The notes under the pieces were generated by a model. It was not told the origin of the DNA, ran no database searches, and was given only the letters and a program-made list of their open reading frames with translations. From assembly GCF_003515065.1 (NCBI RefSeq), contig NZ_QXGH01000016.1, positions 124,001 through 188,000 on the forward strand: a stretch of 64,000 nt of DNA. The letters run 5' to 3'. The stretch is from Nocardioides immobilis. Lineage in GTDB: Bacteria; Actinomycetota; Actinomycetes; Propionibacteriales; Nocardioidaceae. Below are positions 1 through 7,845 of this stretch, in pieces. Each line of letters opens with the position of its first letter. The first letter of the stretch is position 1. The position numbers were made by a program, and so were the translations under genes.

Positions 1-1058
1 TCCGGCTCGCGCAGCACCGCGCGACCCATCGCCACCAGGTCGAAGCCGTCGGCCATCGCCTGCTCCATCGTCTCCAGCCGGTTGATGCCGCCCAGCAGCA
101 TCAATGGCATGGACAGCTCGCGCCGGAACCGGAGTGCCTTCTCCTTGAAGTAGGCCTCCTCGAACTCATAGCGCTTGAGGAACCCGCGGCCGACCGGGGT
201 CTTCATGCCCCACTTCACGATCGTCGGCATCGCGTCGGCGAACTCGGCGACGGGCGTCTCGCCACGGAAGAGGTACATCGGGTTCATCAGCGACGACCCA
301 CCCGACAGCTGGAGGGCGTCGAGGTGGCCGTCCGCCTCGAGCAGCTGCGCGAACGCGATGCCCTCCTCGGTGGTGACACCCCCGCGGAACCCGTCGGAGA
401 CGCTGATCTTGGCGGTCAGCGCGACCGCGCCGCCGACCTCTTCGCGTACGGCGCGCGCCACCTGGCGCCCGAGCCGGGCACGGCGCTCGAGCGGGCCGCC
501 CCAGCGGTCCTTGCGGCGGTTCAGCCCCGGCGCGAGGAACGACGAGATCAGGTAGCTGTGCGCCATGTGCAGCTCGAGTACGTCGAACCCGGCGCGGACC
601 AGGACCCGAGCAGCGTCGACGTACGCCCGGGTGACCCGGGTCAGGTCCCGCTCGCTCGCCGCCCTGATCATCTGCATCGACAGCGGGCTCGGCATCCGGC
701 TCGCGGAGATCGCGTGCACGCCGTTCGAGCGGCCGTTCGCGACCGGCCCGGCGTGGCCGACCTGGCCGGCGACCGCGGTGCCCTCGGCGTGGACGGCGTC
801 GGTCAGCCGCGCGAGACCGGGCAGCGTGCGCGGCCCGATGACGATCTGCTCGGCGTGCGTACGGCCCTCCGGCGCAACGGCGAGGTAGGCGACCGTCGTC
901 AGGCCGATCCCGCCCCGCGCCGGCGCGAGGTGGTAGGCGATCAGCTCGTCGGTGACCTCCCCCGCAGGCGTGCGCCCCTCGAACGTCGCCGCCTTCACGG
1001 TGCGGTTGCGCAGCCGGACCGGACCGAGATCGACGGGACTGAAGACAGAGGGACGCAC
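1..1058 (-). CDS. NADH:flavin oxidoreductase (old yellow enzyme family), 3' end beyond window
   Basis: FMN-dependent oxidoreductase of the OYE / 2,4-dienoyl-CoA reductase type, expected to reduce an activated C=C bond in the cytoplasm. Visible features are an N-terminal FSPVDLGPVRLRNR opening typical of the TIM barrel, a GQVGHAGP strand, the loop FLAPGLNRRKDRWGG that matches the family's N-R-R-x-D-x-(Y/W)-G-G signature, and near the window edge GFDLVAMGRAVLREP, the FMN-phosphate strand. GTG at 1058 is chosen because it keeps the barrel start and lies 6 bases after a TACAGT -10 box, so the mRNA is probably leaderless. The upstream palindrome resembles a KstR operator, which hints at a steroid or lipid catabolic substrate. 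The exact substrate cannot be read from sequence. Confidence 0.9.
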   Translation of the reverse strand, partial: MRPSVFSPVDLGPVRLRNRTVKAATFEGRTPAGEVTDELIAYHLAPARGGIGLTTVAYLAVAPEGRTHAEQIVIGPRTLPGLARLTDAVHAEGTAVAGQVGHAGPVANGRSNGVHAISASRMPSPLSMQMIRAASERDLTRVTRAYVDAARVLVRAGFDVLELHMAHSYLISSFLAPGLNRRKDRWGGPLERRARLGRQVARAVREEVGGAVALTAKISVSDGFRGGVTTEEGIAFAQLLEADGHLDALQLSGGSSLMNPMYLFRGETPVAEFADAMPTIVKWGMKTPVGRGFLKRYEFEEAYFKEKALRFRRELSMPLMLLGGINRLETMEQAMADGFDLVAMGRAVLREP

Positions 1059-1064
1059 CCAAGA

Positions 1065-1080
1065 ACTGTAACGCGTTCTA
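1065..1080 (-). promoter_or_regulatory. KstR-like operator overlapping a leaderless promoter
   Basis: Read on the minus strand, TAGAACGCGTTACA (1080-1067) fits the known KstR consensus TnnAACnnGTTnnA at every fixed position. Its last bases form the -10 hexamer TACAGT (1070-1065), followed by 6 bases and the GTG start of the flavin oxidoreductase. The same 14-mer with the same spacing occurs at 45487-45500 before a KstD-like gene. Confidence 0.6.
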
Positions 1081-1123
1081 CTCTGGTTTCATTCAGACCT
1101 CACCCGCTCCCCCGGAGGTCCCC

Positions 1124-1879
1124 GTGCGACGTACTCCAGCCTTCCGTCCCCGCCGCGGCCGCGCCCTCGCTCCCGTCGCGGTCCTCGCCCTCGTGTCGGC
1201 CCTCGCCGCGGGCTGCAACGACGACGGCGGCGACTCCGACTCCGACGACAAGGACGAGAAGGACGGCCCGGTGGTCGCGCTCACCGAGGAGCAGATCTCC
1301 GAGGCCCTGCTCCAGGAGGAGAACCTCGGCGAGGGCTGGATCTCACGACCCGCCGAGGAGGACGACGGCAAGGCGCCCGGCTGCCTCGGCCAGGCCGATC
1401 TCCTGGTCGAGCAGCTCGAGTACCAGGCGAAGGCCGGCACGGAGTTCGAGTACGGCGACAGCCTCCCGACCGTCGACACCAGCATCAGCGCCTATGCCGC
1501 CGAGCCCTCCATCAAGGCCATCTTCGACCAGGCCCAGGTCGTGCTGAGTGCCTGCACCTCGATCACCGGCGAGGACACCGACGGCAACACCTGGGACCTC
1601 ACGATGAAGACGACCGAGGACGTCCGCTACGACGGCGTCGACGACCAGCTCGACCTGTCGGCGACCGGGACGATCGCGGAGCCGGGCGGTCAGCCGGTCG
1701 AGGTCTACATCGAGACGACCTACGTCCGGGTCGGGCCGAACATCGCTGTCGTGGCCACCGTTGATGTCCAGCAGCGCTCGACCGAGCACGCGGCCTGGGC
1801 CGAGATCGCTGTCGAGCGGCTGGTCGACGTGGCCCAGGGCGACGAGCCCGAGGACACCACGGCGCCCGCGCCGGCCTAG
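1124..1879 (+). CDS. Secreted lipoprotein of unknown function
   Basis: A 251-residue lipoprotein. The N-terminus has an Arg-rich n-region, a hydrophobic stretch and the lipobox LAAGC, with Cys at about residue 29, followed by an acidic Asp/Ser linker. The mature part contains two further cysteines (CLGQADLL and LSACTSIT) and a predicted alpha/beta fold resembling the extracellular sensor domains of PknH-type or LpqN-type proteins; that resemblance is inference only. The GTG start has GGAGGT at 1114-1119. The gene is divergent from the flavin oxidoreductase, with 65 bases between starts, so the two could share regulation. It is followed by a convergent gene. Confidence 0.75.
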   Translation: MRRTPAFRPRRGRALAPVAVLALVSALAAGCNDDGGDSDSDDKDEKDGPVVALTEEQISEALLQEENLGEGWISRPAEEDDGKAPGCLGQADLLVEQLEYQAKAGTEFEYGDSLPTVDTSISAYAAEPSIKAIFDQAQVVLSACTSITGEDTDGNTWDLTMKTTEDVRYDGVDDQLDLSATGTIAEPGGQPVEVYIETTYVRVGPNIAVVATVDVQQRSTEHAAWAEIAVERLVDVAQGDEPEDTTAPAPA

Positions 1880-1903
1880 GCCAGCTGAGGACTCCTCCGC
1901 GTC

Positions 1904-2677
1904 CTAGGCGAACTTCGCCGGCCGCTTCTCCAGGAAGGCAGCGATGCCCTCCTGCCCGTTCGGCGTGCCGGCGAGCGCACTGATCGACTCCGCCTCGCGC
2001 CGCAGCGCCGCCTCGGGCGCCGCCTCGGCGGCGTTGCGCACGAGCCGCTTGGCGGCAGCGAGCGCGCCCCGGGACCCGGCGAGCAGGTCGGCGACGACGG
2101 CGTCGGCGGTGGCGGCCAGCTCGTCCGCCGGTACGACGCGCGCGACCAGGCCGGCGTCGTACGCCTCCTGCGCGGTGAGGACGTCGCCGAGCAGGGCCAG
2201 CCGGAGCAACCGGTGCAGGCCGAGCGTGTGGACCAGGAGGCTGCCGCCGCAGTCGGGGCTGAGGCCGACCTTCGCGTAGGCCAGGCTGAACTTCGCCGTG
2301 TCGGCGGCGAGCACGATGTCGGCCGCTGCCGCCAGCGGGAAGCCGCCGCCGGCAGCTGTGCCGTGGACGACGCTGACGACGATCGCGTCGCCGCGGACCA
2401 GCTCGGTGATGACCCGGTGGACCGACTCGGCGAGGTCGAGGAGCAGCGCACCGGGGTCGGCCGCACCGCCGAACGCACCGAGGTCACCGCCCACCGAGAA
2501 GAAGCGCCCCTCGGCGGCGAGCACGATCACCCGCGCACCGTCGGCCTTGGCCCGCAGCACGGCCTCGTGGAGCTGCTGGGTCGACACAGGCTCGATCGGG
2601 TTGCCGCGGTCGCCGGCCACGAAGGTGATCCGCGCGGCGCCGTCGGTGAAGGCGTAGTCGACGTACTGATCGGTCAT
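1904..2677 (-). CDS. Enoyl-CoA hydratase/isomerase family protein
   Basis: A 257-residue crotonase-fold protein, expected to hydrate or isomerise an acyl-CoA in beta-oxidation-type pathways. The oxyanion-hole segments are visible: AAEGRFFSVGGDLGAF (family AGxxFSAGxDL, here with SVGGD) and VHGTAAGGGFPLAAAADIVLA (family GxxxGGGxxLxxxCD). Around residues 130-140 it has LSPDCGGSLLVHTLG, where many hydratases carry the second catalytic Glu; here the position looks like Asp. It may therefore be an isomerase or a divergent member. The ATG at 2677 is preferred over in-frame upstream codons because of an AGAGGA ribosome-binding site. It lies 35 bases upstream of the marP coding end. Confidence 0.88.
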   Translation of the reverse strand: MTDQYVDYAFTDGAARITFVAGDRGNPIEPVSTQQLHEAVLRAKADGARVIVLAAEGRFFSVGGDLGAFGGAADPGALLLDLAESVHRVITELVRGDAIVVSVVHGTAAGGGFPLAAAADIVLAADTAKFSLAYAKVGLSPDCGGSLLVHTLGLHRLLRLALLGDVLTAQEAYDAGLVARVVPADELAATADAVVADLLAGSRGALAAAKRLVRNAAEAAPEAALRREAESISALAGTPNGQEGIAAFLEKRPAKFA

Positions 2678-2711
2678 GGTTCCTCTTCCGGGGTGTGTCG
2701 GGAGTGTGGGG

Positions 2712-3893
2712 TCAGGCGGCGCAGTCGCCGGTGCCGACCTCGGATTCGCGGTTCTCGCCTGCATCGGCGCTGTCGGCGACCTGCTTCGCGGTCAGGGCGT
2801 AGCCGGTGTCGGAGTCCTCGACGGACGCGGCGAAGACGACGCCGGCGACCTGGCCGCCGGGAGTGATGATCGGGCCCCCGGAGTTGCCGGGCCGGACCAG
2901 CCCACGCAGCGAGAAGACGTCACGGAGCACGGTGCCGGACCCGTAGATGTCGGGCGAGCGGAGGGTCGGGTTGTCCCGGACCCGGCCCGGCTGGACGTCG
3001 AACGGCCCGTCCTGCGGGTAGCCGACGATCGCGACCGGGTCGTCGGGCCCGACCGACTCGTCGAACTTGAGGATCGGTGCGTCGCCGGTGTCGACGCTGA
3101 GGACGGCGACGTCGAGGTCGGGGTCGTAGAGGACGACCCGGGCGAGCTCGGTGCCACCGTTGATCTCGACCTCCGGGTCGTCGACGCCGGCGACGACGTG
3201 GGCGTTGGTCATCACCTTGTTGCGCTCGAACACGAACCCGGTGCCCTCGACCCCACGGCCGCAGTCGTTGGCCCCGCGGATCTTGACGACGGACCCCTCG
3301 GTCGACAGGACCTGCGGATCGGTCGTCAGTCGCTTGGGGCCGGGCGCGACCTCCCGGATCCGCTCCGGCGAGAATGGCTCGAGGTAGCGCGGGAAGAAGC
3401 CGGTGCCGACGACCTGGTTGAACGCCTGCAGCACGTTGGGCGCGGACGCCGGGAGGGCCGCGTTGACCTTGCCGAGCACCCACGAGCTGCGGACCTGCTC
3501 GGTGACCGGGCCGATCCGGGTGCCGGAGATGGCGTAGCCGAGCGCCCAGGCCACGAGCAGCACGGCGGCCGCGGACAGCGCCGCGCCGCCGACGGCGTCG
3601 ACGGCGCGCACGGGCTGCCAGGTGATCCGCTCCCGGACCCGGGCACCGGCGTACTGCATCAGCGCCTGGCCCAGCGACGCACCGAGGATCACGATGAAGA
3701 GCGCCCCCAGCGAGACGCCGAGCGACGGGTTGGCACCGCCGAGGACGAGGGGCGCGACCCAGATGCCGAGGAAGCCGCCGAGCAGCAGGCCGACGGTCGC
3801 GAACGCGCCGGTGACGAACCCCTGCCAGTAGCCGGACAGCGCATAGGCGAGGACCAGCACCACGAGCAGCCAGTCGAGGAGGTTGAGGCCCAT
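2712..3893 (-). CDS. marP: MarP-family membrane serine protease
   Basis: A 393-residue protein with about four N-terminal membrane helices (CvpA-like, residues 1-130) and a periplasmic trypsin-like protease domain. The catalytic triad is visible: His in VMTNAHVVAG, Asp in DPDLDVAVLSV and Ser in RPGNSGGPI. In M. tuberculosis, MarP (Rv3671c) protects against acid and oxidative stress by processing cell-wall hydrolases. Here it is the last gene of an overlapping operon with NUDIX, thioredoxin and nth genes, the same order as Rv3671c-Rv3674c. The upstream NUDIX stop and this start overlap as TGATG. Two cysteines (NDCGRG and the C-terminal TGDCAA) could form the redox-switch disulfide known for MarP; this is an inference. 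Confidence 0.93.
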   Translation of the reverse strand: MGLNLLDWLLVVLVLAYALSGYWQGFVTGAFATVGLLLGGFLGIWVAPLVLGGANPSLGVSLGALFIVILGASLGQALMQYAGARVRERITWQPVRAVDAVGGAALSAAAVLLVAWALGYAISGTRIGPVTEQVRSSWVLGKVNAALPASAPNVLQAFNQVVGTGFFPRYLEPFSPERIREVAPGPKRLTTDPQVLSTEGSVVKIRGANDCGRGVEGTGFVFERNKVMTNAHVVAGVDDPEVEINGGTELARVVLYDPDLDVAVLSVDTGDAPILKFDESVGPDDPVAIVGYPQDGPFDVQPGRVRDNPTLRSPDIYGSGTVLRDVFSLRGLVRPGNSGGPIITPGGQVAGVVFAASVEDSDTGYALTAKQVADSADAGENRESEVGTGDCAA

Positions 3894-4660
3894 CAGGAAC
3901 GACCCCCCTGCCTCGGGTTGGGCTCGGCGATGTCGAGGCTGTCGGGCTCGTCGCCGTCCTCAGCGTGATCGACCCGGCGCTGGTACTCGGCGAGCATGTA
4001 GCCCGGGAGCTCGTGGACGGGCGGCTCGGCCACCGGCGGCAGCCAGCCGAGGTAGTCGAAGAACCGGGTGATGATCCCGCCGGTGAAGCCCCACAGGATG
4101 ACGTCGCGCTGCTCCCCGATGAGGAAGCCCGGCCCGGTCCAGCCGCTCGGGTGTCGTACGGCGATCCGGTGCTCCGGCGCGAACAGCTCCTCGAGCACCA
4201 CGCGATGGATCTCGTGGACCTCGTCGGGGGAGGCGACCTCGACCGGGTGGGGGTCGCGCCACCAGCCGAGCACGGGGGTCACCGCGAAGTTGGACGGCGG
4301 CAGCCACAGCTCGGGGAGGGTGGCGAAGACCTCGACGGCCGCAGGGTCGACGCCGATCTCCTCCTGCGCCTCCCGCAGCGCGGCCTCGATCGCGCTCTCT
4401 CCGGGATCGATGGTCCCGCCGGGGAAGGACACCTGGCCGGGGTGGGAGCGCATGCCGTGAGCGCGCTCGGTCAGCAGCAGGTCGCCGCGCCCGTCCTCCT
4501 CGCCGAAGAGCATCAGCACCGCACCACGGCGGGGGTCGGACCCCGGCGGCGGCAGGAACGCGGTCAGGTCGCTGCCCTCGATCGCGCTGGCCGCCTCGGC
4601 GACGGGCAGCAGCCACCCCGGGAGGTCGTCAGGTACGGCGAACGCCGGCTGGTCGTTCAC
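3893..4660 (-). CDS. NUDIX hydrolase, CoA pyrophosphatase-like
   Basis: A 255-residue NUDIX hydrolase. The Nudix box is visible around residues 95-117 as GTIDPGESAIEAALREAQEEIG, matching GX5EX7REUXEEXGU. Just before it, LTERAHGMRSHPGQVSFPGG fits the UPF0035/CoA-pyrophosphatase motif LLTxR(SA)xxLRxHxGxVxFPGG, so the substrate is probably CoA or acyl-CoA. It would act in the cytoplasm. The GTG start at 4660 overlaps the stop of the upstream thioredoxin gene as GTGA, and its stop overlaps marP as TGATG, so the four genes should be translationally coupled. It corresponds in position to Rv3672c of M. tuberculosis. Confidence 0.92.
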   Translation of the reverse strand: MNDQPAFAVPDDLPGWLLPVAEAASAIEGSDLTAFLPPPGSDPRRGAVLMLFGEEDGRGDLLLTERAHGMRSHPGQVSFPGGTIDPGESAIEAALREAQEEIGVDPAAVEVFATLPELWLPPSNFAVTPVLGWWRDPHPVEVASPDEVHEIHRVVLEELFAPEHRIAVRHPSGWTGPGFLIGEQRDVILWGFTGGIITRFFDYLGWLPPVAEPPVHELPGYMLAEYQRRVDHAEDGDEPDSLDIAEPNPRQGGRS

Positions 4661-5253
4661 GCCGCACTCCGGTCCAGCTCGATGCCGAGCTTGTCCTCGG
4701 CGAGCTCGACGACCTCGTCGACCGTGTCGAGACCGCCGGTCTCGATGTCGATCGAGCCGTCCTCGAGCACGAACACGAAGGTCGGCAGACCGCTCACGAC
4801 CAGGTCGGACTCCTGCAGGTCGCCGCACGGGTCGGCATAGGAGGGGTAGGTGGCGCCGGTGCGCTTGGCCAGGTCGAGCGCCGCGCCGGGATAGGTGTCC
4901 AGGTAGTCGACCCCGATGACCGGCACCTGGTCGCCGTACTGCTGGTGGAACTCCTCGAGCGCCGGCATCTCCTTGACGCACGGCGCGCAGTTGGACGCCC
5001 AGAAGTTGATGATCGCCGGGCCCTCGACGGCATCGAGTGCTCCGGCGCTGCCGCCACCGAGGCAGGGCAGCTCGACGTCGGGCAGGTCGGAGTCGCCGCT
5101 GCCGGTCGGGCAGTCGGCCATCCCGGCGTCGGCCTTGAGGCCGCGCAGCTCCGCGGTGTCGACGTCGACGTCGCACCCGGCCGCCGGGTCGCTCTGGTCG
5201 CACCCGGTGAGCAGCACGGCGATCGCGAGGACCGCGAGTGGCAGGGCTCGCAT
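4657..5253 (-). CDS. TlpA/ResA-like thiol-disulfide lipoprotein
   Basis: A 198-residue thioredoxin-fold protein exported as a lipoprotein, with lipobox LLTGC at residues 15-19. The redox motif is NFWASNCAPCVKEMP, a CxxC with Ala-Pro between the cysteines, as in TlpA and ResA. The cis-Pro loop is SGLPTFVF. Two extra cysteine pairs lie before the thioredoxin domain. Its likely role is reduction or oxidation of disulfides on the outer face of the membrane; MarP and cytochrome c maturation proteins are possible partners, which is inferred from neighbours only. The ATG overlaps the nth stop as TGATG. It is equivalent in position to Rv3673c. Confidence 0.9.
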   Translation of the reverse strand: MRALPLAVLAIAVLLTGCDQSDPAAGCDVDVDTAELRGLKADAGMADCPTGSGDSDLPDVELPCLGGGSAGALDAVEGPAIINFWASNCAPCVKEMPALEEFHQQYGDQVPVIGVDYLDTYPGAALDLAKRTGATYPSYADPCGDLQESDLVVSGLPTFVFVLEDGSIDIETGGLDTVDEVVELAEDKLGIELDRSAA

Positions 5254-5969
5254 CAGTTGGGTCCCTCGGTGCGGACCAGCTTGTCGGCCTCGACCGGATC
5301 GGTCGGTCCGGTGCCGTAGGAGGGGCACCACCGGGCGATCGGGCACGCGCCACAGGCCGGCTTCTTGGCATGGCAGACCCGGCGGCCGTGCCAGATCAGG
5401 TGATGGCTGAGCATCGTCCAGTCCCGCTTCGGGAAGAGCGCGCCGACGGCGTGCTCCGCCTTGACCGGGTCGGTCTCCTCCGTCCACCCGAGGCGGCGGG
5501 CGAGCCGGCCGAAGTGGGTGTCGACCGTGATCCCGGGGATGTCGAAGGCGTTGCCCAGCACCACGTTGGCGGTCTTGCGGCCGACCCCGGGGAGCGTCAC
5601 CAGGTCGTCGAGGCGCGGCGGGACCTTGCCGTCGTAGCGCTCGACGAGCGCGGCGCTGAGCTTGAGCAGCGCCTCGGTCTTGGCCCGGAAGAAGCCGAGC
5701 GGGCCGATGATCTGCTCGAGGTGCGCGCGGTCGGCGGCGGCCATGGCCTTGGGGTCTGGGTACGCCGCGAACAGCTTCGGCCGGACGATGTTGACCCGCT
5801 TGTCGGTCGTCTGCGCACTCAGCACGGTGACGACGAGGAGCTGGAACGGATCGTCGAAGTCCAGCTCGCACTTCGCGTCGGGATACGTCTCGGCCAGCAC
5901 CCGGTCGATCTTGCGCGCCCGACGAACGAGGCCGGTCGGCGTCTCGGCCTCTGTCGTGATCGCCCGCAC
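5253..5969 (-). CDS. nth: Endonuclease III (DNA glycosylase/AP lyase)
   Basis: A 238-residue base-excision repair enzyme that removes oxidised pyrimidines and cleaves AP sites. The helix-hairpin-helix [14 protein letters not shown] (residues 126-139) carries catalytic Lys132, and the VDTHFGR segment carries catalytic Asp150. The [4Fe-4S] cluster ligands are Cys199, 206, 209 and 215 with the exact C-x6-C-x2-C-x5-C spacing. GTG at 5969 is chosen because TAGGCT lies 7 bases upstream, giving a leaderless transcript. It is the first gene of the nth-tlpA-NUDIX-marP operon and is divergent from crp, as in mycobacteria. Confidence 0.97.
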   Translation of the reverse strand: MRAITTEAETPTGLVRRARKIDRVLAETYPDAKCELDFDDPFQLLVVTVLSAQTTDKRVNIVRPKLFAAYPDPKAMAAADRAHLEQIIGPLGFFRAKTEALLKLSAALVERYDGKVPPRLDDLVTLPGVGRKTANVVLGNAFDIPGITVDTHFGRLARRLGWTEETDPVKAEHAVGALFPKRDWTMLSHHLIWHGRRVCHAKKPACGACPIARWCPSYGTGPTDPVEADKLVRTEGPN

Positions 5970-5976
5970 GCCGGTC

Positions 5977-5982
5977 AGCCTA
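5977..5982 (-). promoter_or_regulatory. -10 box of leaderless nth promoter
   Basis: The minus-strand hexamer TAGGCT ends 7 bases before the GTG start of nth, which is the distance expected if transcription begins at the start codon. No ribosome-binding site is present between them. No clear -35 is visible. Confidence 0.5.
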
Positions 5983-6041
5983 CGGGTAGCCGCCGACGGG
6001 CCTGACCCTCACGGCCGCTAGGTGTGAGGTGGGCCACTGGC

Positions 6042-6047
6042 TAGGAT
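6042..6047 (+). promoter_or_regulatory. Candidate -10 box for crp
   Basis: TAGGAT lies about 90 bases before the crp start, in the 166-base divergent region between nth and crp. The leader it implies carries GGAGGAA just before the GTG start. A single TGTGAG half-site at 6022-6027 could be part of an autoregulatory Crp site, but no matching half is present. Confidence 0.4.
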
Positions 6048-6135
6048 GCGGGCTGACGTTGCGCGCACCACACGCAGACGTCCGGCCGGCCTCACTGGGG
6101 GGACCGGTCGCCGTACCTAATCCTTGGAGGAACCG

Positions 6136-6813
6136 GTGGACAACGACGTACTCCGTCAGGCACCGCTGTTCAGCGCCCTCGACGACGAGGCTGCGTCGGC
6201 CCTGCGGTCGTCCATGTCCGAGACCCGGCTGCGCCGCGGCGAGGTGCTGTTCCACGAGGGCGACGGCGGCGACAAGCTCTACATCGTCCTCGAGGGCAAG
6301 GTGAAGCTCGGCCGCACCTCCTCCGACGGCCGCGAGAACCTGCTCGCGATCCTCGGCCCGGGCTCGATGTTCGGCGAGCTGTCGCTCTTCGACCCCGGCC
6401 CGCGGTCCGCGACCGTCACCGCCGTCACCGACGCCGAGTTCGTCTCGCTCTCCCACGAGGACCTGCTGCGCTGGCTCGACGGCCGCCCGGCCGTCGCCCG
6501 CGGCCTGCTCACGCAGCTCGCCGGCCGGCTGCGCAAGGCCAACGACGTGGTCGCCGACCTGGTCTTCTCCGACGTCCCCGGCCGGGTCGCCAAGGCGCTG
6601 CTCGACCTCGCCGAGCGGTTCGGCCGTACGGCGGACGACGGGGTGCACGTCCACCACGACCTCACCCAGGAGGAGCTGGCCCAGCTGGTCGGCGCGTCCC
6701 GCGAGACGGTCAACAAGGCGCTTGCCGACTTCGCGTCCCGCGGCTGGCTCCGCCTCGAGCCCCGCTCGGTGGTCATCATGGACATGGAGCGGATGACCCG
6801 CAGGGCTCGCTGA
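6136..6813 (+). CDS. crp: Crp/Fnr-family transcription regulator
   Basis: A 225-residue cAMP receptor-type regulator. Residues 1-120 form the cyclic-nucleotide-binding beta-roll with the phosphate-binding cassette FGELSLFDPGPRSATV. A long dimerisation helix follows, then a C-terminal winged helix (about 150-220) with the recognition helix GASRETVNKALADF. It is close in layout to M. tuberculosis Crp (Rv3676) and keeps the same position next to nth. The GTG at 6136 is chosen over an in-frame TTG at 6124 because GGAGGAA sits at ideal distance. It is expected to bind cAMP and control carbon and stress genes from TGTGA-N6-TCACA-type sites. Confidence 0.95.
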   Translation: MDNDVLRQAPLFSALDDEAASALRSSMSETRLRRGEVLFHEGDGGDKLYIVLEGKVKLGRTSSDGRENLLAILGPGSMFGELSLFDPGPRSATVTAVTDAEFVSLSHEDLLRWLDGRPAVARGLLTQLAGRLRKANDVVADLVFSDVPGRVAKALLDLAERFGRTADDGVHVHHDLTQEELAQLVGASRETVNKALADFASRGWLRLEPRSVVIMDMERMTRRAR

Positions 6814-6963
6814 GCCTTCCGAGATTTTCTCGGGTGGAGCCACCCCCGGACCCCCGCCCGGACGCAGCGCGCTGCTCGTCGTACTCCTGGGCGGCGGGGC
6901 GTGGCTGCTGGTCCGCCGCCTTTTGGGCTGACGACGTTCCCAGGGATGTGGCAAGGTCGGGCC

Positions 6964-7338
6964 ATGGTGCTGAGTGGTGAGGAGATCCTGGTGGCGGACC
7001 GAGCCGCGTGGCGGTCCTGGCTCGCCGAGCACCACCGCTCCGAGCCCGCGGCGTGGCTGGTGCTCACCCGCAAGGGCGGCACCGTGACGACCCTGACCTA
7101 CGAGGACGCCGTGCTCGAGGCGCTGTGCTTCGGCTGGATCGACGGCCAGGGCCGCAGCCGGGACGCGGAGACGACGTTCATCCGGTTCACGCCGCGGGGC
7201 CCGAAGAGCAAGTGGTCGGCGTCCAACGTGTCCCGGGTCCGACTGCTGGAGTACGACGGGCTGATGACCCCCGCCGGGCGGGCCGCGGTCGAGGCCGCGA
7301 AGGCCGACGGCCGCTGGGCCGCCGCCGTCGCGGGCTAG
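6964..7338 (+). CDS. YdeI/OmpD-associated family protein, probably C-terminally truncated
   Basis: The protein is 124 residues, against about 190 for the usual family length. The conserved N-terminal core is present: AWLVLTRKGG, LTYEDAVLEALCFGWIDGQ and FTPRGPKSKWSASNVSRV. It stops right after EAAKADGRWAAA, where family members continue with a helical second half ending in an RxxR region. The end abuts the remains of a broken Uma2 gene on the other strand, so the 3' half was probably lost by rearrangement. The ATG at 6964 is preferred over an upstream in-frame GTG at 6901. The family's molecular function is not established; links to peptide-antibiotic resistance are reported for some members. 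Confidence 0.7.
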   Translation: MVLSGEEILVADRAAWRSWLAEHHRSEPAAWLVLTRKGGTVTTLTYEDAVLEALCFGWIDGQGRSRDAETTFIRFTPRGPKSKWSASNVSRVRLLEYDGLMTPAGRAAVEAAKADGRWAAAVAG

Positions 7339-7341
7339 CGA

Positions 7342-7795
7342 TCAGCCGAACAGCTCGTCGAGGTCGGCCGGGACCCGGACGTCGCCGTACGTCAGGACTC
7401 CGGAGCCGGCGGTGAGCCGTGCGGTCTCTGCGTACAGCCCGTCCCGCAGCGCCATCGTGATGACCACCCGGTCGCGCGGATCGACGATCCAGTACGACGG
7501 CGCTCCCCAGGCGGCGTAGCGCTGCACCTTCGCCACCAGGTCCTTCCCGCGGTGGGACGAGACGATCTCCACCACCAGGTGAGGGACCCCCCTCAGCGCA
7601 CGCTGCTCGTCGGTCGGGTCGTGGACCATCAGGTCCGGGATCAGCTCCTCGCGCGCATCCCTCGGCGACAGCCCCAGCCGTGGGTGACCTTGCTCCCCGG
7701 CGCCAGGTGCTGATGGAGCAGCATCTGCAGCCGGAACTCGATGGCTTGGTGGTGCTGCGAGGGTGCGGCTGAGACGACGAGAGCCGTACCAGGCC
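7342..7795 (-). pseudogene. Uma2-family (DUF820) endonuclease-like gene, truncated and frameshifted
   Basis: Two reading frames hold consecutive parts of one Uma2/DUF820 protein. From about 7795 the first frame reads GTALVVSAAPSQHHQAIEFR and then LLHQHLAPGSKV. Around 7680 the sequence continues in another frame with LGLSPRDAREELIPDLM and HLVVEIVSSHRGKD, followed by YAAWGAPSYWIVDP, the conserved PD-(D/E)XK-like core. The usual N-terminus with the RYELIDG motif is missing at the 5' side. The gene is therefore decayed by a frameshift and a 5' deletion, unless the frameshift is a sequencing error. These proteins are common in actinobacteria and their true function is unclear. Confidence 0.75.
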
Positions 7796-7845
7796 CTCCG
7801 TCGGCGCCTGTGGACAGCGGCGTTGCCGGGTGGCCACTCAGGCGG

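Noticed and set aside
166..1062. Long alternative open frames antisense to or shifted from real genes throughout the window
   Set aside because: High GC content opens spurious frames; they are Arg/Pro/Ala-rich with no family motifs.
6840..6932. A short frame ending ALLVVLLGGGAWLLVRRLLG before a TGA, like a membrane-protein tail
   Set aside because: No start codon or RBS in frame; preceding part is Pro/Gly codon noise. It may be a relic, but it is not supportable as a gene.
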